Made by a program: the position numbers and the translations under genes. 32,430 nucleotides of DNA from Sphingobacteriales bacterium TSM_CSM (GTDB taxonomy: Bacteria; Bacteroidota; Bacteroidia; Chitinophagales; UBA2359). The notes beneath the pieces were generated by a model. The model searched no databases and was not told the origin of the DNA. It was given only the letters and a program-made list of their open reading frames with translations. Numbering within the stretch: position 1 is the first letter of the stretch; each line of letters starts with the position of its first letter. The stretch lies in NCBI GenBank assembly GCA_002212725.1, contig MTCR01000157.1, positions 1 to 32,430 on the forward strand, written 5' to 3'. Positions 7,052 to 17,204 of this stretch are shown here, piece after piece.

Positions 7052-10000
7052 ATGCAGGCAAAAGGACTGATAAAGTTTTTCGGAATTACTCTTGCATTGG
7101 TTTGCATTTACCAATTGTCGTTCACCCTCTTTACCAACCGGGTTGAAAACAAGGCAGAAAGGTATGCAACCGAAGCCGTTTCAAAATTAACCAACGCAAC
7201 AGAAGATCAAAAGTACCTGGAACAGCGCAGGGCAAAACGCCGCTACCTCGACTCTGTTTCGTTGAAACCGGTTGTAAACTTAGGTATTGCTAAATTTACC
7301 TACCAGCAAATTAAAGAACGCCAGATTAACCTGGGGCTTGACTTGCAGGGCGGTATGAGTGTGGTGTTGCAGGTTTCGTTGCAAGACCTCATTAAGGCAA
7401 TGTCGAACAACAACCCCGACCCCATTCTGCAGCAGGCCATTAAAAAGGCCGATGAATTGCAAAACAATTCGCAGGAAGATTATGTAACGCTTTTTGGACG
7501 GGCTTTTACCCAAATTGACCCCAATGCCAAACTGGCGCCCCTTTTTGCCAGCACCGAGTACCAAAACAAAATAAACCTCAACTCTACCAACGAAGAGGTA
7601 TTACAGGTAATTCGCGATGAGGCCAGTGCTTCGGTAAAACGCACCTTCGAAATTCTGCGCGCCCGTATTGATAAATTCGGGGTAACCCAACCCAATATTA
7701 ACCTGCAGGAAGCCACCGGCCGCATTGTGGTAGAACTTCCCGGTGTTGACGACCCCGAAAGGGTGCGCCGCCTGTTGCAGGCTACCGCCAAACTGGAGTT
7801 CTGGGAAACTTACGAAAACAGCCAGGATCTGAACCGAATGTTTAACGAAGCCAATGATGTGCTGAAAAAAGCCCTTGGCGTGGATACCGTTGGCAGCGCC
7901 AAAACCGGCGCCACCGAGGCTAAAAAAGACACCACCGCAACCGCTGCCACCACTGCTGCCGACACTTCCAAAGTAGCCGATACCGACACTACTGCCAGAA
8001 GTGCAGCCGATACGGCAGCTTCTTCCTTGCTGAGCGAAAAAACCGATACTTCCAAAAAAGACTCACTGAACGTGGAGGAGTTGAAACGGCAAAACCCCCT
8101 GTATGCCATTTTCAGCCAATCTCCCAATGCCGGCAGCATAATCGGGTTTATACAAGGCGCCGATACGGCAAAATTTAATGAGTACCTTAAAATGCCGGCC
8201 GTAAAAGCTGCATTTCCGCCCGATATGAAATTGTTATTCAGCGCCAAACCGCTGGGCGACAAGGATAACCCCAACCTGTTTGCCGTTTATGCCATTAAAA
8301 GCCGTTTTGGCAGCAACTTTAAAGCCCCGCTGGAAGGCGATGTAATTACTGATGCCCGCCCCGACTTTGACGCCAACCAACAGGTAGTGGTAAGCATGAA
8401 CATGAATGCCGAAGGCGCAGGCCTGTGGCGCAAACTCACCGCCGAAAATATTAAAAAGAGCGTGGCCATTGTGCTTGATAATCTGGTGTACTCTGCTCCG
8501 GTAGTGCAACAGGAAATTGCCGGCGGCAACTCGCAAATTTCGGGCAGCTTTACGGTTACCGAAGCCGAAGACCTTGCCAACATCCTCAAATCGGGTAAAC
8601 TTCCCGCACCCGCCCGTATTATTGAAGAAGAGGTGGTTGGGCCTACCTTGGGTAAAGAATCTATCAGAAGCGGACTTTTGTCCTTGCTGCTGGGTTTGGT
8701 AGCCGTGGTGTTGTTTATGATATTCTACTATAACAAAGCCGGTGTATTTGCCGATATTGCCCTTTTGGTAAACCTGTTTTTCATTATGGGTATTTTGGCC
8801 TCAATGGGTGCAGTGCTTACACTGCCCGGTATGGCAGGTATTGTACTTACCATGGGTATGGCCGTTGACGCCAACGTAATTATTTTTGAACGGATAAGGG
8901 AAGAGCTTGCGCGAGGCAGCGGCATGAAAAAAGCCATTGCCGATGGTTATTCCAAATCTTATTCTGCCATTATAGACGGTAACCTTACCACATTGCTGGT
9001 GGGTATTATTCTGTTCTACTACGGCTTAGGCCCGGTACTCGGTTTTGCTACCGTGTTAATTGTTGGTATTCTCACCTCTATGTTTACCGCCATATTGCTC
9101 TCCCGTTTGGCAATTGACTGGTATATTGGCAGAGGCGGTGAATTGAAGTACAGTACCGCCATGACCGAGAATGCCTTTAAAAACATTAAGTACGACTTTT
9201 TGGGCAAACGCCGCATTGCTTATGCCATTAGCGCGGCAACCCTCGTTATCGGGTTTTTGTCAATTGCTGTAAAAGGATTTGAATACGGGGTAGATTTTCA
9301 GGGTGGCCGCACGTATGTGGTGCGCTTTGACCAGGAGGTAAATGCGCCTCAAATCAGGGAATCGCTGGCCGCTGTTTATGGTAAAGAACCCCTGGTAAGA
9401 ACCTACGGCGCCGGGAACCAGTTTAAAATTACCACCAGTTACAACATAGAGAGCAACGACCCCGAAATGGATAACCAAGTGCTGAAAAAACTGCACGAAG
9501 GGTTGGGCAAGTTTGAAAACAACGTATCTTACGAAGACTTTGTATCTAAAAAGGTGGTTAGTTCTCAAAAAGTAGGACCAACTATTGCCGACGACATTAA
9601 ACGCGGGGCAGTTTGGGCTACCATTTTCGGACTATTGGCAATCTTCCTCTATATTTTCTTCCGTTTCCGCAAATGGCAATACGGTGCGGGGGCAGTTATT
9701 GCTACCGGGCACGATGCCCTTACCGTTATCGGGTTGTTTTCGTTGCTGGCCGGCATAGTTCCATTCTCTATGGAGGTTGACCAATCGTTTATTGCAGCTA
9801 TTCTTACCATTATCGGGTATTCGGTAAACGATACCGTGGTGGTTTTTGACCGTATTCGCGAATATTTGGGGCTTAATCCCAAAGCAAAATTGGAGGATAC
9901 CGTAAACGCTGCAATTTCCGATACATTGAGCCGTACAACAATGACCTCGTTTACCACCTTCCTTACCGTGTTTGTTTTGTTCCTTTTGGGTGGCGATACC

Positions 10001-10183
10001 ATCAGAGGGTTTGCTTTTGCATTAATGATTGGTATTGTAGTGGGTACTTACTCTTCTATTTTTGTGGCAGCGCCTTCTATGGTTGACCTTAGCAGAATTG
10101 AAGCGCAACGCCGCGAAAAAGCAGCAGCCGAAGAAGAAGCCAAAAAAATGAAGCAACCCAAAAAAACCGAAAAACAGTCGTAA
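7052..10183 (+). CDS. secDF: Protein translocase subunit SecDF (SecD-SecF fusion)
   Basis: A 1043-aa inner-membrane protein that uses the proton-motive force to pull exported proteins from the SecYEG channel. The SecD half has an N-terminal membrane segment (about 8-28) and the GLDLQGGM motif at residues 95-102; the SecF half restarts with VDFQGGRTYVV at about 747. Membrane segments typical of the RND-like fold include MAVDANVIIFERIREEL in SecD and SVNDTVVVFDRIREYL in SecF. The fused arrangement is usual in Bacteroidota. The periplasmic P1 region holds an Ala/Thr/Asp/Lys-rich low-complexity insertion at about residues 276-345. The C-terminus is a charged Lys/Glu tail. It has its own -7 element and a strong terminator, so it is probably monocistronic. 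Confidence 0.97.
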   Translation: MQAKGLIKFFGITLALVCIYQLSFTLFTNRVENKAERYATEAVSKLTNATEDQKYLEQRRAKRRYLDSVSLKPVVNLGIAKFTYQQIKERQINLGLDLQGGMSVVLQVSLQDLIKAMSNNNPDPILQQAIKKADELQNNSQEDYVTLFGRAFTQIDPNAKLAPLFASTEYQNKINLNSTNEEVLQVIRDEASASVKRTFEILRARIDKFGVTQPNINLQEATGRIVVELPGVDDPERVRRLLQATAKLEFWETYENSQDLNRMFNEANDVLKKALGVDTVGSAKTGATEAKKDTTATAATTAADTSKVADTDTTARSAADTAASSLLSEKTDTSKKDSLNVEELKRQNPLYAIFSQSPNAGSIIGFIQGADTAKFNEYLKMPAVKAAFPPDMKLLFSAKPLGDKDNPNLFAVYAIKSRFGSNFKAPLEGDVITDARPDFDANQQVVVSMNMNAEGAGLWRKLTAENIKKSVAIVLDNLVYSAPVVQQEIAGGNSQISGSFTVTEAEDLANILKSGKLPAPARIIEEEVVGPTLGKESIRSGLLSLLLGLVAVVLFMIFYYNKAGVFADIALLVNLFFIMGILASMGAVLTLPGMAGIVLTMGMAVDANVIIFERIREELARGSGMKKAIADGYSKSYSAIIDGNLTTLLVGIILFYYGLGPVLGFATVLIVGILTSMFTAILLSRLAIDWYIGRGGELKYSTAMTENAFKNIKYDFLGKRRIAYAISAATLVIGFLSIAVKGFEYGVDFQGGRTYVVRFDQEVNAPQIRESLAAVYGKEPLVRTYGAGNQFKITTSYNIESNDPEMDNQVLKKLHEGLGKFENNVSYEDFVSKKVVSSQKVGPTIADDIKRGAVWATIFGLLAIFLYIFFRFRKWQYGAGAVIATGHDALTVIGLFSLLAGIVPFSMEVDQSFIAAILTIIGYSVNDTVVVFDRIREYLGLNPKAKLEDTVNAAISDTLSRTTMTSFTTFLTVFVLFLLGGDTIRGFAFALMIGIVVGTYSSIFVAAPSMVDLSRIEAQRREKAAAEEEAKKMKQPKKTEKQS

Positions 10184-10234
10184 CCCAATTAAGGAGAGGA
10201 CTGCGGCTTTTCATACCTTAAACCTCAAAAACTG

Positions 10235-10289
10235 CATCCGCAGAAACTGGCATAATACCTGCCAACGTTCTGCGGATGTTGTTTTTTTT
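10235..10289 (+). terminator. Rho-independent terminator after secDF
   Basis: A perfect 11-bp stem CATCCGCAGAA (10235-10245) / TTCTGCGGATG (10268-10278) encloses a second 5-bp stem TGGCA/TGCCA (10248-10252 / 10260-10264), and is followed by a run of eight T (10282-10289). Confidence 0.9.
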
Positions 10290-10670
10290 CCGGTAGGGTA
10301 AAAAAAAACGGCGGCTTGCATCTAAATTCCGGTTTTGCCCGTCTATACTTTTTGACATTGCTTTTTGCAGACCCAAACACAAATTTCTATTACACAGGCT
10401 TTATAACTAATGGCTAATCTTTTTTTTACACATTAAGCTTTTATTTTTGGGTTGTCATTTCTCTTTTTCGGGTGCAGGTAAGAGCATTTTTTGCGCTTGT
10501 GTTGCGCTGTTTTTACCCGGCAAAGGCGCATTTTCAAACGGCGCAAAGGTTCGTATTAAACAAATGTAATGATTAAAGCCGCTTTATTCGGTATTTAATT
10601 GTATCTTTACACCTGAATTTCGGGCACACAATAATTTATTTCAAAATTATTTAACTCATATCATTTCACT
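10290..10670. other. Non-coding gap between secDF and the C25 peptidase gene
   Basis: About 380 bases, AT-rich, with no convincing gene on either strand. The only signal seen is TATCTTTA at 10602-10609, a one-mismatch version of the -7 consensus on the plus strand, about 62 bases before the downstream ATG, giving a plausible promoter for the large peptidase gene. No clear -33 partner. Confidence 0.45.
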
Positions 10671-13600
10671 ATGAAAAGGTTATTGTTACTTTTCGTTCTT
10701 TGCTGGAGTTACAGCGCTTTGCTTTGGGCACAGCCCTATGGCAATGAGTGGATTAACTACTCCAAAACCTACTACAAATTTAAAGTGGCGCAAGACGGCA
10801 TTATCCGCATTCCTTATTCCACCTTATCGGGCGCAGGATTAACCGGGTTGTCCGGCTCGGGTTTTAAGGTGTTTTTTAAAGGAGAAGAATTGCCCATTTA
10901 TGTTACCACCAACGGCACACTTGGTACCACAGACTATATTGAGTTTTACGGCACCAAAAACGACGGGCAATTAGACAGCCAATTGTTTAAAGAAGCAGAT
11001 TGGCAACTGCATGACTACCGCAGTATGTTTACCGATTCTATCTCTTATTTTCTGGTATGGGACAATGCTGCCCCATCGGATCACTATCAGCAAACTACGA
11101 ACAACCTGAGCGGAGCGCCGGCAGCAGAACCCTATTTTATGCACACTGCCCGGCAGTTGCACTGGAACCAGTTTTATGCAGGAAAACCTTTTCGTCTGGG
11201 CGGCGCCAACAACAATTACCCCGATTTTGAAGACTGCGAAGGTTTTGTAAGTTCGCAGATTTCTGCAGGAGGTTCTTTGAGTTTTAACATACCTACTCCT
11301 GCAAAATACACCGGGCCCGGCGCACCAACAGCAGTGCTTAACAGCAAACTGGTAGGGCGGTCAAACGATTTTCCGTACCTGCCCGACCACCACTCCAGCA
11401 TATCTGTAAATGGCATTGAATATGCCAACCTCACCTTTGAAGGTTACGACTGCGTACCGGTTAACCGCGTGGTGTTTTTAAGCAGCCTTTCCTCGCCTAC
11501 CACCAGTGTAGTTTATACATCATTAGGCGATATATCGGATATTGACAACATAGCGGTGTCTTATACCGAAATTATTTACCCGCGCCTGTTCGATTTCGGA
11601 AACGAAACCAAATTCCGTTTCACCCTTTCCGACAATGCACTTACTTACCTTGAAATTGGTAATTTTAACGGCGGCAGTGCCCCGGTACTGTACGACATAA
11701 CCAACCGCAAAAGAATAACCCCCATTTTTGAGGGCGGCGTGTATAAAATTTTGCTGCAACCGGGCGCCAATACCGCCATACCCCGCGAGTTGTACCTTAC
11801 CAGCGTTGACAACGTTTGCGTGTTGAACAACTGTGTTTCTCCCTGCATACCGGGTAATTGCAACGTGTGGACGGTTTCGCAAATGACCGCCACCAACTTT
11901 ACCAACTATGGCAACTCTTTTACGCAGGGCAGTTTCGTGATTATTACGCACCCCTCGCTGCGAACCGGTACTACCGACTGGGTAGCCTCTTACGCAGCAC
12001 ACCGCGAGTCTTTGACCGGCGGCAGCCACAATGCTACCATTGTTAACGTAGAAGAACTCTACGACCAGTTTGCCTGGGGTATTTCAAAACACCCGCTTTC
12101 TATACGCAATTTTATTAATTACGCCATAGATACCTGGAGTGTAGAACCGCAATACCTGTTTTTGGTAGGTAAATCGGTAAGCTATGAAAGTGTTACCAAC
12201 AATCCGCTTGCTTATCCGGCTTGTCTGGTGCCAACCTGGGGGCATCACCCATCAGATAACATGCTTACCGTGCGCGATTTCAGCACGTATATTCCGCAAA
12301 TACCCGTAGGAAGGTTAAGCGCCAAAAACCCGGCCGAAGTACAAGCTTATTACGAAAAAATGCTTGCCTATGACCAGGACCGAAACTGCACCGAAAATGA
12401 CCGCGCATGGACTAAAAAGGTGATACACGTTGCCAACGGACACAACATTACCGAAATGAACCAATATCTGGGCTATGTAAACAGCTACAAAGATATTGTT
12501 GAAGAACCTTACTATGCCGGTACGGTGGTAGGCACTTTTACTCAATCGAGCTATACGCCTCCCCCGCAACCCGCCTTTCATGCAGCCATGAACGCCGGCG
12601 CCTCATTGGTAACATTAATGGGGCACTCGGTTAGCGCCGATGAATGGAACTTTGATATTAAGGAACCCGAAGAATATACCAATAATTTTAAAAACCCGCT
12701 TATGTTTGCCGGTTCCTGTTTTGTAGGCGATATTCACAGCTATGGCGCCTCCAATATTTCCATGGCCGAAAAATATGTGCTTATTCCCGAAAAGGGAGCC
12801 ATCGGGTTTTTAGCTACCGTTTCCTTCGGCTTTCCCGAATTTTTGCAGGAATTTGGCGACTCCTTGTACCGCGAATTTTCTTACCTCTCTTACAACCAAC
12901 CCATAGGGCATTGCATTAACAATGCCATGAACCACCTCTATGTTGCCGACCCCGGCAACCCAAGTTACGAAGGCACTAAAATTACCCTGCAGGAATATAC
13001 CTTAGAGGGCGACCCCGCTTTTGTTCTGGTTGGCTCATATGACGAACCCGAATATTTGATTGCTACTGTTGGCGGTGTACCCAATATTAAACTCTACGAC
13101 GCCTCAACCGGAACGCAACTTACCGGCACCCCCGTTTCTGTAGTAAATCCGGGTGTAAATGTAGAGGTTACGGTAAACAATATCGGGCAGGCATTAACCG
13201 GTAACATAACCATTACCGTTCAACAACAGCTACCCGGCGGCGCATTGGTTCCCGTAGGGCAAACGGTAGTACCGGCGCCCATAGTAAGCAGCACTTATAC
13301 CATTAACGGAACTGTAACCATGACTGCCGGACTTGGCAACATTATTGTAACCATTAACAGCACCAGTTCCATACCCGAACATTGCAGCAACAACAATACC
13401 GGTACAGTTGCCATACAGGTACAATCATCGGAATGTGCCGGGTTACCGCAACCGGTAATTAACGGTTTAGGCAGCAGCTACTGCACCGCCGATGCTGCCG
13501 TTACACTTGCCGCCACACCCGCAGGCGGTACTTTTACCATTAACGGCTCACCTGCCACCACTTTTAACCCCGCCACACCGGGCGCAGGCAATTATACGGT

Positions 13601-16058
13601 AACTTACAGCTATATCGATGTGCCCACAGGTTGTTTGTTAACCGCTTCGCAAACCGTACAGGTAACGGCTGCACCTAATCCCGACTTTACCGTATCTGCT
13701 TCCAGTATCTGCCTTACCAATGGGCAGGTTACCATTTCATTAGACAATGTGGTAGCGGGCGCTAATTATGTATGGAATTTTTCGGGCGGCAACGTTACCT
13801 CATTAGGCAACCAAACCTATCAGGTTAGCTGGGCTACTGCCGGCAACAAACTCATCAGCCTTTCGGCCAGCAACAACGGCTGCTCGGCACCACAGGAAAC
13901 CTTTACCGTAACCGTTGAATCGCCTTTGGCACAGCCGGTGGTAAATTGTGGTACCGCTACTACCTCCAGCGTTACGTTTAACTGGGTTGGCGTGGCAGGT
14001 GCAACAGGATATCAGGTGAATATTAACGGGGTACCGGTAACCACGCTCAGCCAGTTTGTTACCTCCTACACCCAATCGGGGTTAGGCCAGGGCGAATCGG
14101 TGGCCATGCAGATTACGGCACTTGGTACGGGTATTTGCGGCAACAGTGCACCTTCATCCATTCAGACCTGTGTGGCACAAAACTGCGCACCGGTAGATGT
14201 AGTGGTAAACAATGTGCAATCGGGCTATTGTACGTCAGACAATGCCGTAACCTTTGTAGGCACACCCACTGGCGGCTCGTTCCTGCTCAACGGTGCCTCT
14301 TCAACAGGCACGTTCAACCCTGCCACTGCGGGCGCCGGTACTTATACGCTTCAGTATGAGGTTACCCAAGGCTCCTGCGAATATAGCTCGCAGTTGTATG
14401 AATTTGTGGTAACAGAAAACCCCACACCTGCTATTAGCGGCGATTCGTTCTTTTGCCCCGGCACAAGTGCCACCCTTACCGCTACCAATGGTTTTAACTC
14501 GTATGTATGGAATAATGGCAGCAGTGCGCAAAGCATTACCGTTTCGCCTTCGGCAGAAACAAATTATACCGTTACCGTAACCAATGCTGCCGGTTGTATT
14601 GGCACGGCCACCTTTACCGTAGCACCTGTTCCGCAGCAAACCCTCAATATTACCACCAGCACCGGCAATACCTTTATTTGCGAAGGCGATGTGGTAAATT
14701 TATCCGCTTCCGATGGTTTTGACACCTACCAATGGGGAACCATAGGATTGGAACAATCTATTAACATTACCCAGGGCGGCAGTTATACCGTTATAGCTAC
14801 CGATGATTTTGGTTGTACTTATACGGCCAGCATAGAAATTACCGAAAGTGCCATTACCGCACCCGAAATACTTGCAAACGGAACCGCCCAAACCGATTTT
14901 TGCAGCGGCGAAACCGTTGCACTTTCGGCCGGTACCGGTTACAGTTCTTATACGTGGTCAACGGGCGCAACTACATCGGGCATAGATGTTACGGCAGGCG
15001 GCAACTATTCGGTTACCGTAACCAATGCCAACGGTTGCGAGGCATTTTCCAACATTAACCTCAACATTACCGCCGTTACTGCTCCTCAGATTGAGGCAAG
15101 CGCACAGGATATTTGTATAGGACAAAATGTTACCCTTGATGCCGGAAGCGGTTATACCACCTATGCCTGGTCAAACGGCAGTTTCGGTTCAAATATCAGT
15201 ATATCCGATGCCGGAACTTACACCGTAACCGTAACTTTAAACGGGTGCGAAGCCACTGCTTCCATTACCATACCTTATTCCGAAGGCGCCATACCCGAAG
15301 CAGCATTTGAAGCACAGGGTTCGCCGGCTGCCTGTGCGGGCGAGGGCATTCGGTTAGATAACCTTTCGGTAAATGCATCGGCATACCTGTGGACATTTAC
15401 CAACACCCAAACCGGAGATGAAATTACCAGCACCGATTTTGAACCGGCGGTAAACCTGCAACCGGGAAGCTACACCGTATCTTTGGTAGCTACCGCACTT
15501 TGCGGCTCGGCAACCGACGAGTCGGTGGTGGAAAGTTACCTCACAGTAAACAATACACCCGGCGTGGAAGTGCTTACCTTGCCCACCACCATTTGCCCCG
15601 GCGATGAGGTGCAACTGGAAGGACAAACTACTGCCGAAACTTACCAATGGTTTGCAGGCGAAATTCCCATCAGCAGCAACCTTACCGTTAATGTAAAACC
15701 CAACGAAGAAACCATTTACACCTTGTTGGCCACCAATGCTGCAGGTTGCAGTGCAGCCGACTCGGTACTGGTTAGCATTAATGAAGTTTGCGAGTTGCCC
15801 AATGCCATTACCCCCAATGCCGATGGCTTTAACGATACCTGGCTTATACCGCAGGCACAGTCGAACACCAATGTTTCGGTAATTATTTTTAACCGTTGGG
15901 GGCAGGAAGTGTACAGCACTAAAGCCTACAATAACGGAAACGGCTGGGACGGCACAAATAATGATGGTAAAGAACTGGCAAAAGGCACCTACTATTACCT
16001 TATTGACCTGAACGATGGCAGCGACCCGCTGTCGGGACCTATTACCATTTTGCGTTAA
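10671..16058 (+). CDS. C25 (gingipain-type) cysteine peptidase with Ig/PKD-like repeats and T9SS type B sorting domain
   Basis: A 1795-aa secreted protein. Residues 1-21 are a signal peptide ending LLWAQ. Residues about 25-400 resemble the N-terminal region of PorU-like C25 proteins (YYKFKVAQDGIIRIPYSTL). The peptidase C25 domain spans about 410-790, with the catalytic pair visible as H652 (LMGHS) and C683 (AGSCFVGD). A CARDB-like segment follows (about 800-920), then a long chain of Ig/PKD/fibronectin-like modules to about 1700; five copies of a roughly 74-aa GYxxYxWSxG...YTVTVTNxxGC unit start near 1273, 1349, 1423, 1493 and 1655. Residues 1706-1795 are a T9SS type B (CHU_C) sorting domain: LPNAITPNADGFNDTW, IFNRWGQEVY, WDGTNNDGKELAKGTYYY. 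Expected to be exported by T9SS and displayed or released. It precedes a PorP/SprF gene, a common pairing. It is not PorU itself on this evidence, since PorU lacks this repeat array and C-terminus. Confidence 0.93.
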   Translation: MKRLLLLFVLCWSYSALLWAQPYGNEWINYSKTYYKFKVAQDGIIRIPYSTLSGAGLTGLSGSGFKVFFKGEELPIYVTTNGTLGTTDYIEFYGTKNDGQLDSQLFKEADWQLHDYRSMFTDSISYFLVWDNAAPSDHYQQTTNNLSGAPAAEPYFMHTARQLHWNQFYAGKPFRLGGANNNYPDFEDCEGFVSSQISAGGSLSFNIPTPAKYTGPGAPTAVLNSKLVGRSNDFPYLPDHHSSISVNGIEYANLTFEGYDCVPVNRVVFLSSLSSPTTSVVYTSLGDISDIDNIAVSYTEIIYPRLFDFGNETKFRFTLSDNALTYLEIGNFNGGSAPVLYDITNRKRITPIFEGGVYKILLQPGANTAIPRELYLTSVDNVCVLNNCVSPCIPGNCNVWTVSQMTATNFTNYGNSFTQGSFVIITHPSLRTGTTDWVASYAAHRESLTGGSHNATIVNVEELYDQFAWGISKHPLSIRNFINYAIDTWSVEPQYLFLVGKSVSYESVTNNPLAYPACLVPTWGHHPSDNMLTVRDFSTYIPQIPVGRLSAKNPAEVQAYYEKMLAYDQDRNCTENDRAWTKKVIHVANGHNITEMNQYLGYVNSYKDIVEEPYYAGTVVGTFTQSSYTPPPQPAFHAAMNAGASLVTLMGHSVSADEWNFDIKEPEEYTNNFKNPLMFAGSCFVGDIHSYGASNISMAEKYVLIPEKGAIGFLATVSFGFPEFLQEFGDSLYREFSYLSYNQPIGHCINNAMNHLYVADPGNPSYEGTKITLQEYTLEGDPAFVLVGSYDEPEYLIATVGGVPNIKLYDASTGTQLTGTPVSVVNPGVNVEVTVNNIGQALTGNITITVQQQLPGGALVPVGQTVVPAPIVSSTYTINGTVTMTAGLGNIIVTINSTSSIPEHCSNNNTGTVAIQVQSSECAGLPQPVINGLGSSYCTADAAVTLAATPAGGTFTINGSPATTFNPATPGAGNYTVTYSYIDVPTGCLLTASQTVQVTAAPNPDFTVSASSICLTNGQVTISLDNVVAGANYVWNFSGGNVTSLGNQTYQVSWATAGNKLISLSASNNGCSAPQETFTVTVESPLAQPVVNCGTATTSSVTFNWVGVAGATGYQVNINGVPVTTLSQFVTSYTQSGLGQGESVAMQITALGTGICGNSAPSSIQTCVAQNCAPVDVVVNNVQSGYCTSDNAVTFVGTPTGGSFLLNGASSTGTFNPATAGAGTYTLQYEVTQGSCEYSSQLYEFVVTENPTPAISGDSFFCPGTSATLTATNGFNSYVWNNGSSAQSITVSPSAETNYTVTVTNAAGCIGTATFTVAPVPQQTLNITTSTGNTFICEGDVVNLSASDGFDTYQWGTIGLEQSINITQGGSYTVIATDDFGCTYTASIEITESAITAPEILANGTAQTDFCSGETVALSAGTGYSSYTWSTGATTSGIDVTAGGNYSVTVTNANGCEAFSNINLNITAVTAPQIEASAQDICIGQNVTLDAGSGYTTYAWSNGSFGSNISISDAGTYTVTVTLNGCEATASITIPYSEGAIPEAAFEAQGSPAACAGEGIRLDNLSVNASAYLWTFTNTQTGDEITSTDFEPAVNLQPGSYTVSLVATALCGSATDESVVESYLTVNNTPGVEVLTLPTTICPGDEVQLEGQTTAETYQWFAGEIPISSNLTVNVKPNEETIYTLLATNAAGCSAADSVLVSINEVCELPNAITPNADGFNDTWLIPQAQSNTNVSVIIFNRWGQEVYSTKAYNNGNGWDGTNNDGKELAKGTYYYLIDLNDGSDPLSGPITILR

Positions 16059-16070
16059 TAAAACAACAGG

Positions 16071-16115
16071 GCAGGGGGAATTTCTGCATGGTGTAGCGGT
16101 TTCCCCTGCACTTTT
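16071..16115 (+). terminator. Hairpin between the C25 peptidase and PorP/SprF genes
   Basis: GCAGGGGGAA (16071-16080) pairs with TTTCCCCTGC (16100-16109) with one G-T wobble, followed two bases later by four T. The next gene starts only 43 bases downstream, so it may act as a partial terminator that sets the ratio of the two transcripts. Confidence 0.5.
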
Positions 16116-16157
16116 CATCCGGAAACTGAATTTTTAATTTTCAAATTACAACAGACA

Positions 16158-17069
16158 ATGAAAAAAATCAGCATACTTTTTGTTTTGGCCTGCTGCCTCT
16201 TTTCAGTTGCAGGAAAAGCGCAGCAAATTCACCAGTTAACGCAATACATGGTGAACGATTTTGCCTATAACCCCGCAGTAGCCGGCAGTAACGATAAATT
16301 CATCAGTAAATTTTCTTTTCGCAAGCAGTGGGCCGGGGTAGAGGGTTCGCCTTCTACCGGTGTGCTTAGCGTGCATGGCAATTTAAGCGCCAAGCGTTCT
16401 GTTGGGTTGGGTATGATTTTATATGCCGATGCCACAGGCCCTACCCGCCGCAATGGTATGCAATTAGCTTATGCCTACCACCTGCCCATTAACATGGAAA
16501 AGGAAACCTATGTGGGTTTTGGTTTAGCAGGGGCTTTAATGCAATACGGGGTTAATTTTAGCGAATTGGTATTACAAACCGATGGCGACCCGCAAATTGC
16601 TGCCGCAGACCAAAGTAAAATTGGCGGCGATGCCCATTTAGGCATTTACCTCAGCAACCCGCGCTATTGGGCCGGTATATCGGTAAACCAAATGTTTGCC
16701 AGCAAGTTTAAATTCGACAGCACCGTGGAAAGTGTGCAAAATGCCCGCCACATGTACCTTACCGGCGGCTACAAGTTTTCTTTGAGCGAAATGTTTTCGC
16801 TTACGCCGGGCGCACTGCTGAAAGTGGTTAAAAGTACCCGCCCTCAGGCAGAACTTAACCTGCGTGCAGCCTATGATGACCAATATTGGCTTGGTCTTGC
16901 TTACAGAACAGAAGATGCGGTGAGTATTTTGCTGGGTGTTGATTTAAAACAAGGCTTCAATTTTACCTACTCCTACGATATTACCACCTCCAGCCTGAAC
17001 CAGGTTTCCAACGGCTCGCATGAAATAACCATAGGGTATAATTTTAATGTGCCAAAAGTTATTAACTAA
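16158..17069 (+). CDS. PorP/SprF family type IX secretion outer-membrane protein
   Basis: A 303-aa outer-membrane protein with a signal peptide (residues 1 to about 21, KKISILFVLACCLFSVAGKA) and the diagnostic PorP/SprF opening QQIHQLTQYMVNDFAYNPAVAGS followed by FRKQWAGVEGSPSTG. Members form a beta-barrel; those encoded next to proteins with a type B sorting domain are needed for secretion or surface retention of that partner (known for SprF with SprB in Flavobacterium johnsoniae). Here the partner is most likely the upstream C25 peptidase, 99 bp away; that pairing is inference. The gene ends at a strong terminator. Several paralogues per genome are usual, so the gene symbol is left blank. 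Confidence 0.93.
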   Translation: MKKISILFVLACCLFSVAGKAQQIHQLTQYMVNDFAYNPAVAGSNDKFISKFSFRKQWAGVEGSPSTGVLSVHGNLSAKRSVGLGMILYADATGPTRRNGMQLAYAYHLPINMEKETYVGFGLAGALMQYGVNFSELVLQTDGDPQIAAADQSKIGGDAHLGIYLSNPRYWAGISVNQMFASKFKFDSTVESVQNARHMYLTGGYKFSLSEMFSLTPGALLKVVKSTRPQAELNLRAAYDDQYWLGLAYRTEDAVSILLGVDLKQGFNFTYSYDITTSSLNQVSNGSHEITIGYNFNVPKVIN

Positions 17070-17088
17070 CCCGCAGCACAACAACTTC

Positions 17089-17132
17089 AATGGCAACACC
17101 CGCAGCCTGCAAGCTGCGGGTGTTGCCATTTT
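17089..17132 (+). terminator. Strong hairpin terminator after the PorP/SprF gene
   Basis: A perfect 18-bp stem (17089-17106 pairing with 17113-17130) with a 6-base loop CTGCAA. The 3' arm ends in a short T run (17129-17132). It separates this gene from the plug-domain gene. Confidence 0.85.
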
Positions 17133-17204
17133 AAAACAGTTTGTTTAAAGCATATACAATAATCCGGCAATTTTGCGTTACTATTGCACAACTTCCGCCC
17201 TTGA

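Noticed and set aside
11523..12029. 168-codon minus-strand frame opposite the C25 protein
   Set aside because: Shadow frame; the plus-strand peptidase coding is certain here.
15354..16118. 254-codon open frame on the minus strand opposite the C25 peptidase C-terminus
   Set aside because: Lies fully antisense to the clear repeat and T9SS sorting-domain coding region; Gly/Cys/Arg-rich and without recognisable motifs, a shadow of GC-skewed codons.
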